Assembly (NCBI RefSeq): GCF_963455295.1
Contig: NZ_OY734020.1
Coordinates: 682,001 to 746,000, forward strand
Source of the DNA: Candidatus Thiodiazotropha sp. CDECU1
GTDB lineage: Bacteria > Pseudomonadota > Gammaproteobacteria > Chromatiales > Chromatiaceae
Reading direction: 5' to 3'
Length of the DNA: 64,000 bases
A program made the position numbers and the translations under genes. The notes beneath the pieces were generated by a model. It worked only from the letters and a program-made list of their open reading frames with translations, searched no databases and was not told the DNA's origin. Positions 17,436 through 29,500 of this stretch are shown piece after piece; position 1 is the stretch's first letter; every line of letters begins with the position of its first letter.

Positions 17436-18382
17436 TTGTCTAGCTTGTTGCTAATCGCATCCATTAGATCAGATGCGATATCCAGTCCATACTGACTATC
17501 CAGCTCTCTGATACAGGTGGGACTGGTGACGTTTATCTCAGTGAGATAGTCACCGATAACATCGAGTCCGGCAAACAGTATGCCCCTTGACTTGAGTACC
17601 GGCCCCACCTGTTCGGCAATCCATCGATCCCGGTCTGTGAGAGGCATGCCCTCACCCCTGCCACCAACCGCCAAATTACCCCTGGTCTCACCTTCTGCGG
17701 GGATTCTTGCCAGGGCATAGGGTATGGGCTCTCCATCTATCATGAGTATACGCTTGTCGCCATTTGAAATCTCCGGAATGAATCGTTGAGCCATGGCGTA
17801 TCGGCCGCCGTGCAGGGTCAATGTCTCAATGATTACACCCAGATTTGGGTCGTTCTGAGGAATCCGAAAAATTGACTCGCCACCCATGCCACCCAGGGGT
17901 TTCAGTATCACATCCCCGTATTGCTGGTGAAAATCACGGATCTCATCGCCATTTCGGGTGACCAGGGTGGGTGGAGTGCACTGGGGAAAGTGGCTGGTGA
18001 ACAACTTTTCATTGGCATCTCGCAGACTGTTGGGGCGGTTGACCACCAGGCAGCCTTGCATTTCAGCCTGCTCCAACAGATAGGTCGAATAGATGTACTC
18101 CATATCGAATGGAGGATCTTTGCGCATCAGCACCAAGTCCAGCTGATGTAGGGGGAGCTGGTGTCTTTCACCAAACTCGAACCATTTGGAGCTGTCGTCC
18201 CAAAGGCGTAACTCCCTGGTTGTCGCCCAACAGACACCGTCCCGCATGGAGAGATTTTTCTGTTCCATATAGTGAATCGGCCAGTTCCGGGCCTGGGCGG
18301 CCAGCAACATTGCGAAGGTGCTGTCTTTTTGGATCTTGATGGTACCGATAGGGTCCATTACTACGCCGAGTTGAATAGTCAT
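17432..18382 (-). CDS. gshB: Glutathione synthetase
   Basis: GshB joins gamma-glutamylcysteine and glycine with ATP. The 316-residue ATP-grasp enzyme has the N-terminal MDPIGTIKIQKDSTFAML, the ATP-binding loop VILKPLGGMGGESIFRI and the metal/ADP segment DVIGDYLTEINVTSPT. It is the first gene of the run that continues through tonB, algH, ruvX, pyrR, pyrB, pyrC' and pyrK. It is divergent from the exported protein at 18658, and the 275-base gap is AT-rich with no recognised gene. Confidence 0.97.
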   Translation of the reverse strand: MTIQLGVVMDPIGTIKIQKDSTFAMLLAAQARNWPIHYMEQKNLSMRDGVCWATTRELRLWDDSSKWFEFGERHQLPLHQLDLVLMRKDPPFDMEYIYSTYLLEQAEMQGCLVVNRPNSLRDANEKLFTSHFPQCTPPTLVTRNGDEIRDFHQQYGDVILKPLGGMGGESIFRIPQNDPNLGVIIETLTLHGGRYAMAQRFIPEISNGDKRILMIDGEPIPYALARIPAEGETRGNLAVGGRGEGMPLTDRDRWIAEQVGPVLKSRGILFAGLDVIGDYLTEINVTSPTCIRELDSQYGLDIASDLMDAISNKLDK

Positions 18383-18657
18383 AAAGGTATCTTATTGTGG
18401 AAAAACGTAGTTAAGTTTTTAAATTTATTGCCGATATGGTGACTTACATATGGCACATAAAAACTTAATGCAAGCTTTAAGTTTATGAATTGGGAAGTAT
18501 ATTCTTGATGCATGCAGGCTGTCTTGCTATTTTGAGAGTGTTATATGCGTGGTAAATGCAAAAGGCCCGGTGTAGAGGACATTTTTGTAGGTGTGTCCCC
18601 GCATACGGAGAGGGTAGTATCACGGAATTAACTTAAATCATTATGAGGTGTGTTGCG

Positions 18658-19038
18658 ATGGCGACACGGTCCGCCCGTATCACATGCGAATTTTATATCT
18701 TGTTGAAAAACAAGATTTTTGCGCTGTGCACAATGCTCTTATTCATGCAGTTCAGCATCGCTGAAGAGGATCCATACCTATCAGCCATATCGATTGAGGC
18801 TGAAAAGGTGGAATCAACTGAAACCACCCTGAAAAGTGAAGCTGACGATCCTGGGGGGGTTGAGGGGCCGAGTTTACAGGCATTTGAGGATGATCTTAGA
18901 GCAAGCTACATGGGGAGCTTTACTTTCTACAAGAAATTACCGCGGCGTTCTCGCGAAGAGGTTTTTGAAGAGTACAAAGGTGGGGCGTCAATCGATGAAA
19001 TACGTAAGAAAATTATGGATCGTTTCCTCAGCCAATAG
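18658..19038 (+). CDS. Small exported protein of unknown function
   Basis: I do not recognise this 126-residue protein. The start at ATG 18658 is chosen because GAGGTG lies 7 bases upstream; an ATG at 18643 is in frame but would overlap that site. A hydrophobic stretch (residues about 18-35, NKIFALCTMLLFMQFSIAEE) looks like a signal peptide with a long N-region. The mature part is acidic, then has SYMGSFTFYKKLPRRSREEV and ends in GGASIDEIRKKIMDRFLSQ, a helix-turn-helix-like shape but too short to classify. It is 76 bases before the rhodanese gene, which is also exported, so they may work together. Confidence 0.65.
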   Translation: MATRSARITCEFYILLKNKIFALCTMLLFMQFSIAEEDPYLSAISIEAEKVESTETTLKSEADDPGGVEGPSLQAFEDDLRASYMGSFTFYKKLPRRSREEVFEEYKGGASIDEIRKKIMDRFLSQ

Positions 19039-19114
19039 ATTGATATGTAGGGTTTAGATGTCCATAAGTACTATATTTCAAGGCTCGGTTGGGCAACAAA
19101 GAAGGGTCATCTAC

Positions 19115-19837
19115 ATGAGAAGATTTCAATCTGGAACCATGGCAGTCTTGATATCGATCTTGTCGTTGCAGGCATTTGCGGATGAGCCGCAGGCTGGAAA
19201 GGAACTGGAAATCAAGCTCACTGGTAATCAATCCTATCTTCACGTCATCCATAAGGGGCAGTCGGTGAGGGTTCAACGGGTCCAGGACCCTGAATATGTG
19301 CTCAAGGGCTACTATGCAAAGACTGCCCGGAAATGCCCGCCGTTCTGCCTTCAGCCCATGCAGGTGGATCCCAGGGTGGCTACGGTCGGTGAGGTTGAGC
19401 TGTTCGACTTTATGCAGACGACATTGCGTGATGACCGGGGATTCCTGATTGATGCCCGTACCCCTGAATGGTTTGAACGTGGCACCATCCCCGGATCGAT
19501 CAACATACCTTTTACTGTACTCAGCAAAGTAGGTACGCCTGAGAATGATGATGCGTTGAAGCTTTTCGGGGGTAAGTCCAGGGGTGAGGTTGGTGCTTTC
19601 TCCCGCAAGCTTGAGAAAATGGGCATTATCAATAGCGAAGGAAAAACGGATAAATGGGATTTCAGCAATGCCAAAGAGCTCGTTCTCTGGTGTAATGGTC
19701 CGGAATGCGGGCAATCTCCCAGGGCTATCAAAGGGCTCTTGAGTGTGGGTTACCCAGCCAACAAAATTTTTTACTACAGAGGTGGTATGCAATTGTGGCA
19801 GCTGTGGGGACTGACAACCGTGGTGCCGGAAGGATGA
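19115..19837 (+). CDS. Exported rhodanese-domain protein with CPPFC motif
   Basis: The 240-residue protein starts at ATG 19115 with a signal peptide ending FADEPQ. Residues 40-85 form a conserved preamble containing the pair C74-P-P-F-C78 and QPMQVDP. A rhodanese domain follows: FLIDARTPEWFERGTIPGSI (residues 110-129) and the active-site stretch LWCNGPECGQSPRAI with Cys193 and Cys198, then FYYRGGMQLWQLWG. Rhodaneses move sulfane sulfur or act as phosphatase-like folds. The longer loop with two cysteines and the CPPFC pair suggest a periplasmic thiol role. This type is frequent in sulfur bacteria. It is 96 bases upstream of pilG, and a shared transcript is possible. Confidence 0.82.
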   Translation: MRRFQSGTMAVLISILSLQAFADEPQAGKELEIKLTGNQSYLHVIHKGQSVRVQRVQDPEYVLKGYYAKTARKCPPFCLQPMQVDPRVATVGEVELFDFMQTTLRDDRGFLIDARTPEWFERGTIPGSINIPFTVLSKVGTPENDDALKLFGGKSRGEVGAFSRKLEKMGIINSEGKTDKWDFSNAKELVLWCNGPECGQSPRAIKGLLSVGYPANKIFYYRGGMQLWQLWGLTTVVPEG

Positions 19838-19933
19838 ACCTCTGTGCTTTAGTGCATCGTCAGATTGCTGGGTTCTCTTGCGACCCCGGCTTTGATGCAG
19901 ATTTTATTAGGTCCGTGACATGAGGGTTTTGAT

Positions 19934-20338
19934 GTGAGCGGTGATGAGAATGCAATGGACATCTCCGGTGTAAAGGTCATGGTCATCGATGATAGTAAAA
20001 CTATCCGAAGGACAGCCGAAAGCCTTTTGAAGAAGGCAGGGTGTGAAGTCACAACTGCCACAGATGGTTTCGAAGCGTTGGCGAAGATTGCCGATCACCA
20101 TCCGGATGTGATTTTCGTCGATATCATGATGCCGCGGCTCGATGGCTACCAGACATGTGCCCTGATCAAACATAACGATGTCTTCAAGAATATTCCTGTG
20201 ATCATGCTCTCGAGCAAGGATGGACTGTTCGACAGGGCTCGTGGACGCATTGTCGGATCGGAGCAGTACCTTACCAAGCCGTTTACCAAGGATGAATTAC
20301 TCGGAGCAATCAAACGCTATGTCAATCATGCAGCATGA
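19934..20338 (+). CDS. pilG: Twitching motility response regulator PilG
   Basis: A single-domain receiver of 134 residues with the acidic pair in MVIDDSKTIRRTAE, phospho-acceptor Asp63 (FVDIMMPRLDGYQT), Ser/Thr switch (MLSSKDG) and Lys in TKPFTKDEL. The start is GTG 19934, with GAGG about 8 bases before. PilG is the response regulator of the Pil-Chp system that acts on pilus extension through FimL and CyaB in Pseudomonas. It is the first gene of pilG-pilH-pilI-pilJ-chpA-chpC. Confidence 0.93.
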   Translation: MSGDENAMDISGVKVMVIDDSKTIRRTAESLLKKAGCEVTTATDGFEALAKIADHHPDVIFVDIMMPRLDGYQTCALIKHNDVFKNIPVIMLSSKDGLFDRARGRIVGSEQYLTKPFTKDELLGAIKRYVNHAA

Positions 20339-20399
20339 CTTTTTAAAGACATCTTGACATCAGCCGATAAGGCAGGAAACCACCGGATAGAGAAAGACG

Positions 20400-20837
20400 A
20401 TGATGAAAAATATATTTCGCAAGGGTCGCGAACAATCCGTCGAAACTGATGTGCCGGTGTCGACTCACACAAAGGCCAGGGTTCTGGTGGTCGATGATTC
20501 GCCTACTGAGATCCATATCTTCAAAAAAATCCTGGAAAAACAAGGATATCAAATACTTGTAGCGAAGGATGGCCAAGAAGGTGTCGATATAGCCATGCAG
20601 GAACTGCCTGACATCATACTCATGGATGTGGTGATGCCCGTCCTGAACGGCTTCCAGGCCACCAGACAGCTGAAAAATAATGACTCCACGGCAAATATAC
20701 CGGTCATTATGGTTACCACCAAGGGTCAGCAGACAGATAAAAACTGGGGTATGCGCCAAGGTGCCACGGAATACTTGGTAAAACCTGTGGCCCCTGCTGA
20801 ATTGCTGAATAAGATCAAGGCGTTGATCGATGCCTGA
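20400..20837 (+). CDS. pilH: Twitching motility response regulator PilH
   Basis: A 145-residue receiver with an N-terminal extension of about 25 residues (MMKNIFRKGREQSVE) before RVLVVDDSPTEIHIF. Phospho-acceptor Asp76 is in LMDVVMPVLNGFQATRQ, and the switch/Lys are in MVTTKGQ and LVKPVAP. It follows pilG by 61 bases. In Pseudomonas PilH works on retraction and dampens the ChpA signal. It overlaps pilI by 8 bases. Confidence 0.93.
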   Translation: MMKNIFRKGREQSVETDVPVSTHTKARVLVVDDSPTEIHIFKKILEKQGYQILVAKDGQEGVDIAMQELPDIILMDVVMPVLNGFQATRQLKNNDSTANIPVIMVTTKGQQTDKNWGMRQGATEYLVKPVAPAELLNKIKALIDA

Positions 20838-21402
20838 TACAACCCTTGCGCCTGCCGCTTCGCTTGAGACACCACAAGCTGTAGTGGAGCTTCTCGCGGA
20901 ACTGGAACAGCGCTGTAGGGATAGAGCCTATGGTCTCCCACAGCAGAAGCTGATACAGAGCTATTGGGAAGGCGTGATGTTCTATGTCGGGGATGACCGA
21001 TTCGTCGCCCCATTGAGTAGTGTGAAAGAGATTCTCAACCATCCCTCTTCATTAACGCCCGTACCAGGTTCCAAGCCCTGGATGATGGGAGTGGCGAATG
21101 TACGCGGGACTCTTATTCCGGTAGTTGACCTACAGCTCTATCTCATCGGTAAAAGAACCCGGCATGGCAGACGCAGCCGGGTGCTTGTGATCACCCTGGG
21201 AAGTGGATTCACCGGGGTTTTGGTAGGTGAGATGGTCGGCATGCGTCATTTTGCCAGGGAGACTGCGAGAAAGACGCATTTCACAGACGATAAATTTTTA
21301 AAATATGTTCAATTCGAATTTGATCAGGATGGCATGACTTGGCCGGTTTTCAGTCTCTCCGCATTGGCGGAAGATTCAGGCTTTCAGATTGCTGCGACCT
21401 GA
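20830..21402 (+). CDS. pilI: CheW-like adaptor PilI
   Basis: The 190-residue protein has a leading helix (residues 1-40, PQAVVELLAELEQRCRDRA) and a CheW domain: VMFYVGDDRFVAPLSSVKEIL, VPGSKPWMMGVANVRGTLIPVVDL, VLVITLGSGFTGVLVGEMVG. It should bridge the receptor PilJ to the kinase ChpA. Its start lies inside pilH (ATGCCTGA overlap), so translation is coupled. Confidence 0.93.
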   Translation: MPDTTLAPAASLETPQAVVELLAELEQRCRDRAYGLPQQKLIQSYWEGVMFYVGDDRFVAPLSSVKEILNHPSSLTPVPGSKPWMMGVANVRGTLIPVVDLQLYLIGKRTRHGRRSRVLVITLGSGFTGVLVGEMVGMRHFARETARKTHFTDDKFLKYVQFEFDQDGMTWPVFSLSALAEDSGFQIAAT

Positions 21403-21457
21403 TGCAAGCTGAAAATCGGATCGAGGACATGGGCTTTAGCTTTCGGGAGAATTTAGA

Positions 21458-23497
21458 ATGAAAGGTAGACGCGCGGGTAGTACGTTGCCCTCCAACAAGG
21501 TAATCACCATATTTGCCGTACTGGTTTTGGTGAGTCTAGTCCTTGCACTCGTAACTTTCTTGCACACCACCCAGCGTGAGTCCTATGACGAGCAGTACCT
21601 TATCCGTGCTGCCGAGCAGCAGGTACTGGCTCAGCGAATTGCAAAGTATGCGATTTCCGCTGCTCGTGGTGAGCTCCAATCCTTCGTGCCTTTGAAGCAG
21701 AGTCGAGACCGCTTCGACAATATCATGTGGGAGCTGAAAAATGGTGCCAAGAGCGAGGGGCTTCCGGCTTCACCCATTGAGGTTATGCCGGCATTGCGGA
21801 GTCTGGAAAACAGCTGGCTGGAACTGAAGGGGAATATCGATGAAATTGTAAAAGCCCAGGAGAATATTCTGGCGATCGATGAGTTCTCGGCGATCATATC
21901 TGAGTTCGTTCCCCAGTTGCAGGAGTTGTCAGAAGAATTGGCTGAGGTTTTGATCAACAGTAATGCGCCAAGGCGTCAAATCTATATCGCCACTGAACAG
22001 GAGATGTTGATCCAACGCATCAACTCGAATGTAAATCTGGTGCTTGAAGGCGGTCAGGAGACCGCTGCTGCGATTGACCAATTCAGCCGAGATGCCGATT
22101 ATTTCGGTCGTATCCTGCAGGGATTGATCAATGGCGATAAAGAGTTGGGTATTGCTAAGGTTACTGACAAAATCGCCAAGCAGAGACTGGCGGATGTCTC
22201 CACCTTGTTTGCGACAATAAACGACAATTCGACTGAGATTATCAGCAATATCCCTGATGTACTGCCCGCCCTTGAGGCGGCATCCGTGGTCAACGGTTCA
22301 TCCGATAGTGTGAGTAATGCAGCAGAAGAGTTGATCGCGGCATTTGGTGAGTCTCCGGGACGTTTCTCAATCCTTGGAATAAAGGCAGGCCCCGGGATGA
22401 TCGCTGTGTTCGGTGCGGCGGCGGTACTGTTTCTGGTGGTGTTGGGTGTGCAATTGATTATGGATGCACAACGTCGGGAGCAGGCAAGTAAGAGACAGAA
22501 CGAAGCAAACCAGAAAGCTATCCTCCAGCTGCTCGACGAGATGGGCGATCTGGCGGATGGTGACTTGACCGTTACAGCAAGTGTTACCGAAGACATTACC
22601 GGTGCGATTGCCGACTCCATCAACTACGCTATTGAAGCCTTGCGGGAACTGGTAACCACCATCAATACCACCTCTGAACAGGTATCCGGCGCTACCCAAG
22701 AGAGTCGCGCCACTGCCATGCATCTCGCCGAGGCCAGTGAGCATCAAGCGGAGCAGATCACTCAGGCCAATGAGTCGATCAAGACGATGACCCAGGCCAT
22801 TGATCAGATGTCCCAGGATGCTACCGAGTCAGCGGAAGTTGCCAAACGCTCGGTGGAGATCGCCAGTACAGGTGCGGACACCGTGCGCAATACCATCACC
22901 GGTATGGACAATATTCGTGAACAGATCCAGGAAACCTCAAAACGTATCAAGCGTCTGGGTGAGAGTTCACAAGAGATCGGTGATATCGTCGAACTGATCG
23001 ATGATATTGCTGACCAGACGAATATTCTGGCCTTGAATGCAGCCATGCAAGCGGCCATGGCCGGTGAAGCGGGTCGCGGTTTCGCGGTGGTTGCGGACGA
23101 GGTACAGCGTCTTGCTGAACGTTCAATCAACGCCACCAAACAGATTGAGGCCCTGGTTAAAACCATTCAGGCTGATACCAACGAGGCGGTAACCTCAATG
23201 GAGGCGAGTACCTCAGGTGTTGTCAAGGGGGCAACATTGGCAGAGGATGCTGGTGAAGCGCTGAAAGAGATTGAAAGTGTATCCCAATATATCGCCGACC
23301 TGACAGGTAAGATCTCCTCATCTGCACAGGATCAGTCATCTCAGTCGGTGACTGTCAAGGATACCATGAGTGTTATTCAGGAGATCACCAACCAGACATC
23401 TGAAGGCACCCATCAAACGGCTAACTCGATCGGTATGTTGGCTGATCTCTCCGATCAGTTGCAGAAGTCTGTTGCTGGTTTCCGGTTGCCGTCCTAA
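21458..23497 (+). CDS. pilJ: Methyl-accepting chemotaxis protein PilJ
   Basis: The 679-residue receptor has TM1 at about residues 17-38, a long periplasmic region (40-305) with the two PilJ-type sensor repeats ([39 protein letters not shown]), TM2 at about 311-333 ([20 protein letters not shown]), a HAMP-like region and the signalling coiled coil with the hairpin tip [20 protein letters not shown] and [14 protein letters not shown]. The tip follows the Pil-type sequence, not the flagellar NAAIEAARAGE form. In Pseudomonas it binds the PilA pilin. The operon has no cheR-like pilK, so how it adapts is open. Confidence 0.95.
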   Translation: MKGRRAGSTLPSNKVITIFAVLVLVSLVLALVTFLHTTQRESYDEQYLIRAAEQQVLAQRIAKYAISAARGELQSFVPLKQSRDRFDNIMWELKNGAKSEGLPASPIEVMPALRSLENSWLELKGNIDEIVKAQENILAIDEFSAIISEFVPQLQELSEELAEVLINSNAPRRQIYIATEQEMLIQRINSNVNLVLEGGQETAAAIDQFSRDADYFGRILQGLINGDKELGIAKVTDKIAKQRLADVSTLFATINDNSTEIISNIPDVLPALEAASVVNGSSDSVSNAAEELIAAFGESPGRFSILGIKAGPGMIAVFGAAAVLFLVVLGVQLIMDAQRREQASKRQNEANQKAILQLLDEMGDLADGDLTVTASVTEDITGAIADSINYAIEALRELVTTINTTSEQVSGATQESRATAMHLAEASEHQAEQITQANESIKTMTQAIDQMSQDATESAEVAKRSVEIASTGADTVRNTITGMDNIREQIQETSKRIKRLGESSQEIGDIVELIDDIADQTNILALNAAMQAAMAGEAGRGFAVVADEVQRLAERSINATKQIEALVKTIQADTNEAVTSMEASTSGVVKGATLAEDAGEALKEIESVSQYIADLTGKISSSAQDQSSQSVTVKDTMSVIQEITNQTSEGTHQTANSIGMLADLSDQLQKSVAGFRLPS

Positions 23498-23581
23498 AGG
23501 CGGAGAACTTCGATCGATGCATGAGCATTTGCGAATGGCCATAATTATCCCATCCACCATTCTGATTGGAGTGCGCCAAGT

Positions 23582-26500
23582 ATGAGTAATGCGCAAGATT
23601 TTGGTGCTCTGAATTGGGTCAAGGATGAGTTGGATGTCTCCATTCGGCATGCCCGACAGGCCCTTGAAGCCCACGTAGAGTCACCGGGAGACGGCAGTTC
23701 ACTTGCTATCTGTGGTGACCATCTGCATCAGATTGCCAGGGTGTTGCAAATGGTTCAGGTATATGGACCCAGCATGCTCACCGAAGAGATGGAGCTGGTG
23801 GTCCGAGACATGGCGGAGGGTGTCGTCAGGCAGGAGGAGGATGCAGCCGAGGCCTTGATGTTGGCGCTTATTCAGCTACCCGATTACCTGGAGAAGTTAC
23901 AGGGCGGTGATGCGGACATTCCAATGATTATTCTGCCTTTGCTGAATGATCTGCGCGCAGTACGGGATGCTCCGCTGCTGTCGGAAGCGGCGCTGTTCAA
24001 ACCTGAGATAGATACGGCAAGGGCTACTGGTGACGTCAATGATGAGTTACCGAAATACGCCAGACAAATCAGGCAGAAATATCATTTAGGCTTGCTTAGT
24101 TGGTATCGTAAACGGGATACCGTTCATGGCTGGCCGCTGTTGCGAGATGTTTTTGCCACCCTGCATCAGCATGCAGGGACTGAATCGGCACACCATCTGT
24201 TCTGGGTGGCAGAAGGCCTGATGCATGGCCTGATCGATGGAACAATCGCCCCCGGCATCGCCGTCAAGCAGCTGTTCAGTCGTCTCGATCGTAAGGTGAA
24301 AGCGATTATCGATGGTGGTGAGCAGGCGCTGGTCGAGAAGCCACCTGAGGCACTGCTGAAGAATCTGCTCTATTACATTGCACGGGCGCAATCCGATGAC
24401 CCGTTGATCAAAGAGATTAAAGAAGCCTATAACTTGGATTCTGTCATGCCCAGTGAGGCTGAATTGACAGAAGGCAGATTGGGTTTGACCGGTTCCAATG
24501 CGGAATTGGCGGAATCGATCAAGGATGCGGTTGGTAATGAATTGACCCGTATCAAGGATATTCTCGATCTATTCATGCGGGATGAAAAGCCCGACATGGA
24601 GATGCTGGGACATCTGGAGGCCCCAATCAGGAAACTGGCGGATACCCTTGGCATGATCGGTCAAGGTGCATTGCGGTCACGGCTAATCCGGCAAGCAGAT
24701 AAGGTAAAGAATTTTGTTGAACAGGAAATCTCGCCCGAAGAGTTTGAACTCATGGAGATGGCGGGAGATATTCTGTATGTGGAGTCATCCCTCAGTACCC
24801 TGCATACATTCCAGCCAGCCAGGGAGGAAGCGCCAAGCGAAGAAGAGTTGGGGCAGACGCTCCCAGATGGCGAATATCAGAACCTGATCAAGCAGACAGT
24901 CAGAGAAGCAAAGGTAGAGATTGCCAAGGCCAAGGAGGCGATCATCAGCTTCACTGAGGCCACGGATAACATTTCGGTTTTACACAACGTCTACGAGTGT
25001 TTCAGACGGGTGGAAGGTGCACTGAATATGCTCAACCTGCGTGAGGCTGCTGATTTGATGTCTCATACAGGTGTGTTTGTACAATCCTATCTGATCGAAG
25101 GCGAACACATTCCGGAACGTCAGCAACTAAATTCGCTGGCGGATGTGGTTAGTAGTATTGAGTACTATCTTGAGACTCTGGTTGACGGCGCCGGTAATCG
25201 TCAGGAGATCCTGGCAATCGCTCAGGCTGCATTGAATGATCTGCAAAAAGTGAGTGGTGTCCAGGTTACGCCATATACCCAGCCGGCGGAAAATATCCAA
25301 CTTGAAGAGTCGGCCGATCACACAGAAGGCATTGAGCTGGATGAGGAAGAGGTCTCTGATCTTGAGCTGGGTGAAAGCAGTCTGCAGATTGAACAGCCAC
25401 AGCCAGAGGTCGAAATCATTCCGCTGCAAGGTGAGGGTTCGGCGCCTGAGCAAGAGGCGGAAGTTCGTGTGCCAGAGCCAGAACCAGAACCAGAACCAGA
25501 AATTGCCTCGGTGGATAAACCGGTGCTCGAGGACATCGATCCTGAGATTCTTGAAATCTTCACTGAAGAGGCCCAAGAAGAGTTGGAGGCAATCCGGGAA
25601 TACCTGCCACAGTGGCAACGGGATCAGAATAACAGAGAAGCACTGAATACGTTTCGACGCTCCTTCCATACACTGAAGGGAAGTGGACGCCTGGTTGGTG
25701 CAAAGGTGATCGGTGAGTTGGCTTGGGCGGTTGAAAATATGTTGAACCGCTTGATCGATGAGACCATCAAGGTCAACCCGGACATGATGGATCTGTTGAA
25801 TCGAGTGGTCGATTCACTACCCGAGCTGATCAGCTGTCAGGAGAGGGGGGTTTATCCCGATATTGATGTTGAGTTTATACAGCGTCAGGCCTATGCGTTG
25901 GCAGAGGGCAAACCCATGCCAACGGCCGATGCAGAACCTCTAATTGATACGGATACACAACCGTCAGAAATAGTTGAAGATGCCTTGAGTGAAGCTTCCA
26001 GTCTGGTTGCTCAGGATGAACAAGCGGAGGTGGAAGCGGCTGATAGCGGAACTGAGTCTGAACAGGAATTTGAAACCCTGCTCGACGACCTCTCCAGCCT
26101 GGAAATAGATACCGACAGGTCTGATTTTTCAGGTCTCGATTCTGAACAGGATAGTGATACCGATAACCCTGTAATAGAAGCAGCCACGGATGTTGAAGAG
26201 CCAGTTTCGGAACAGATGACCGAGGAGGATTTACTCGAGGATTTCACCGATTCTGATTTAGAGATCGAGATAGATTCAGAGCTGCTCGATGTATTTGCTG
26301 AAGAGTCTGAGGAGCATCTGCTTGAGATAGAGCAATTCATCAATGGGGTAAGAGACGGGAAAACAGAGGTACTGATACCGGAAGAAGTAGTGCGTGCCTG
26401 CCATACCCTGCATGGCAGTGCGCATATGGCGGGTATATCGCCAATCGCTATGCTCAGCGATGCAATGGAAGCCTATGCCAGAGTCTTGCATGAGGGTCGA

Positions 26501-29500
26501 CATGTTGCCGATGAAAGCGTTCTTGAACTGATTGGCGGTAGCGTTGGGTACATTCGGAAGCTACTCAGCTGGTTGCCGGAAGAGAGCCTGCCAGAACCCC
26601 ATATAGACACCTACATTAGTGGCTTGCGGAGCGCGCGAGAACAGCTGGAGGGTGAGGAGCTGGCAATAACCGAAGCGCAGTCTGAACCTGTCGCGCCCGA
26701 GACGCCGGTGATAGATGAATTGGGCTCCGAGTCAGAAGCTGAACTTGAACTGCCTGTTGAGGAAGGTGGGGAAGCTGCTGATGTAGAGCTGATGAACGAG
26801 TCTGCGACCGGGGAACTCGAGGAGCCGGTTGTCGACGACAATATCGTGCCATTTCAATTGGATGAAGATTCGCAGCCTGACGAGGTGGAGATTGAACTGT
26901 CCGAATCTCATGAGGATTCAGCTCAGGAGGTGAATGAATCCAACCTGGTGAACCTGCCAAGTTACCAGCTAGACGAAGACCTGTTTGAGGTTGATGGGGA
27001 TGAGGAACTAGTTGAGATCTTCGTCGAAGAGGGACGGGAGATATTGGAGAATCTCGAGCAGTGCTATAACAATTGGATTGAATCACCCCTGGACGGCAGT
27101 GTCGTGGACGAATTCAAGCGTTCACTGCACACCCTTAAAGGGAGTTCCAGATTAGCGGGCATCAATCCAATTGGAGATTTAAGCCATAGTCTGGAAAACT
27201 TTTTCGAACGCATATCCCGCGAAGAGATCAAGCCGGAATCGTCCCTACAGAACATGGTGCGTCAGACCTTGGATATCCTGGCGACCCAGGTCGATGACAC
27301 CGAACGAGAAGGGAAGCTGCGCTACTCAACCCAACTGCTATCCGATCTGGAGGCCCCTGTCACCAGTACGGGCCTGCAGGAGACTGCGCAGAGTGAAGGC
27401 GAGGATGAGTCATTTGAGGAGGAGATGCAGCTTATCGAGGCAGAGGATGAAATCCTCGATGATGAGTCTCTCCAGGATGAGGAATCGAGTCTTGATGCTG
27501 AACAGGTGGAAGCGGTAGACACCTCCTCATACTATGATGAGCCGATGAGCTTTCTCCATGATGGAGATCTGTTCGAAGTGAGTGAGGATCCGGAGCTGGT
27601 TGAGATCTTCTTGGAGGAGTCACGTGAATTGCTGGAAGCCCTGGAGGAGAATTATAAACTCTGGAATGAGAATCGGGCTGACCATAAAGGTCTGGATGGG
27701 ATGCAACGGACGTTGCACACCATCAAGGGAAGTTCACGCCTGGCCGGGATCGAACCTGTGGGTGACCTTAGTCATGCAATGGAGTCTTTGCTGAACGCAG
27801 TGGTCAGGGGGCAGATAGAAGCTACAGATAGCGTATTTGGAGTCACACGACAGGCAATCGATTTAATTGCCACTCAAATAGATGATGTCGCAACCACCGG
27901 TAAGATTCATCGAGCTGATTTGTTGATAGAGCGGATCCAGGAAATTATCGATAGCGTATCATTGGAAGAGGATTCGATTGAAGAACTCTTAGATCCGGAA
28001 GTACAGGATGAACTGGAAGAGTTTGAAGAGAGTGTTGATGAGGTAGATGAAGCAGCTCCAAGTGAGGAAGACCTGGAAATTCCGTTCGAGAGCTTCAATA
28101 TTGATGGTGTAAATGAGCAGGCAGCCGAGCAAACTGATGATTCTTTCATGCTCGCGCATGATGATGTGCTACTGGATGTGGGAGAAGATGAAGAGCTGAT
28201 ACAGATCTTCATCGAAGAGGCGAAGGAGTTCATCGAACATATCGAGAGCAGTTACCAGCAATGGTTCGAAAATGTCGAAGATCATGCTGCAATCGAAGGC
28301 GTGCAACGAAATCTTCACACCTTGAAAGGTAGTGCGCGACTGGCCGGTATCATGCCGGTGGGTGATCTCAGTCACTCCATCGAGTCGGTGATGACAGCCA
28401 TCGTTGAAAAAGAGATCGATCCGATTGATATGGTCACAGATGCGTTAAGGCATGCCATTGATCACTTGGCTCAACAGATCGATACAATTGCAAAATCCGG
28501 TAAAGTTCCCGCCTCGGACACCGAGGTAGAGCAATTGCAAAACTTGCTTGGTGGAGAGCCTACACCTTCTCATGCGGATTTGGTTGAAGCGATCCAGGAA
28601 GTGCAGGAAAGCGAAGTCAGCGAGCAATTGGAAAAGGTAGAGACTGTTGAATCGGCAACAGTGCTTCCGTTCAACGAAGAGATTGCAAAGCTGCTCGAAC
28701 CGGACAAGAAAGAGGATGAGGAGAGTTTTAAGCCTACCAAGGAGCAGGTGCGTGTCAATGCGGATCTCATGGATCGCCTGGTTAATCATGCGGGTGAAGT
28801 GAGTATCTACAGGGCAAGACTGGAACAACAGAACAGTGTGCTTGGGTTCAACCTGTCAGAGTTGGAACAGACTGTATCTCGATTGCATACTCAATTGAGA
28901 AACCTGGAAATAGAAACCGAGGCACAGATCATCTACCGCTGGGAACGCGAGCATGAAGATGATCGCGAAAAGACCGAGTTCGACCCACTCGAACTGGATA
29001 GATTTTCTACCATGCAGCAGCTCTCAAGGGCCTTGATGGAGACGGTCAATGACCTAGGGAACATCAATGAATCACTGCGAGACCTGCAGCGTGAAACAGA
29101 CACACTTCTGCTGCAACAGTCGCGCATCTCCACCGATCTCCAGGATGGTCTGCTGCGTACCCGTATGGTGCCGTTCGCGCAATTGGTACCGAGGATGCAG
29201 CGCCTGGTCCGTCAGACCGCGGGTCAATTGGGCAAGAAGGCCAATCTTGAGTGTTTTGGCGTTGAAGGTGAATTGGATCGAAGCATCCTTAATCGAATGG
29301 TGCCGGTGCTTGAACATCTGTTGCGTAATTCGGTTTCGCACGGTGTCGAATTTCCCGAAGATAGACAGAAGGCCGGGAAACAGGAGGTAGGCAGAGTTTC
29401 CCTCTATCTCGATCGCGAGGCGACCGATGTACTGATCACTCTTTCCGATGATGGAAGAGGATTGGATATCGAAGCGATCCGCAAGCGTGCGTTGGAACAG

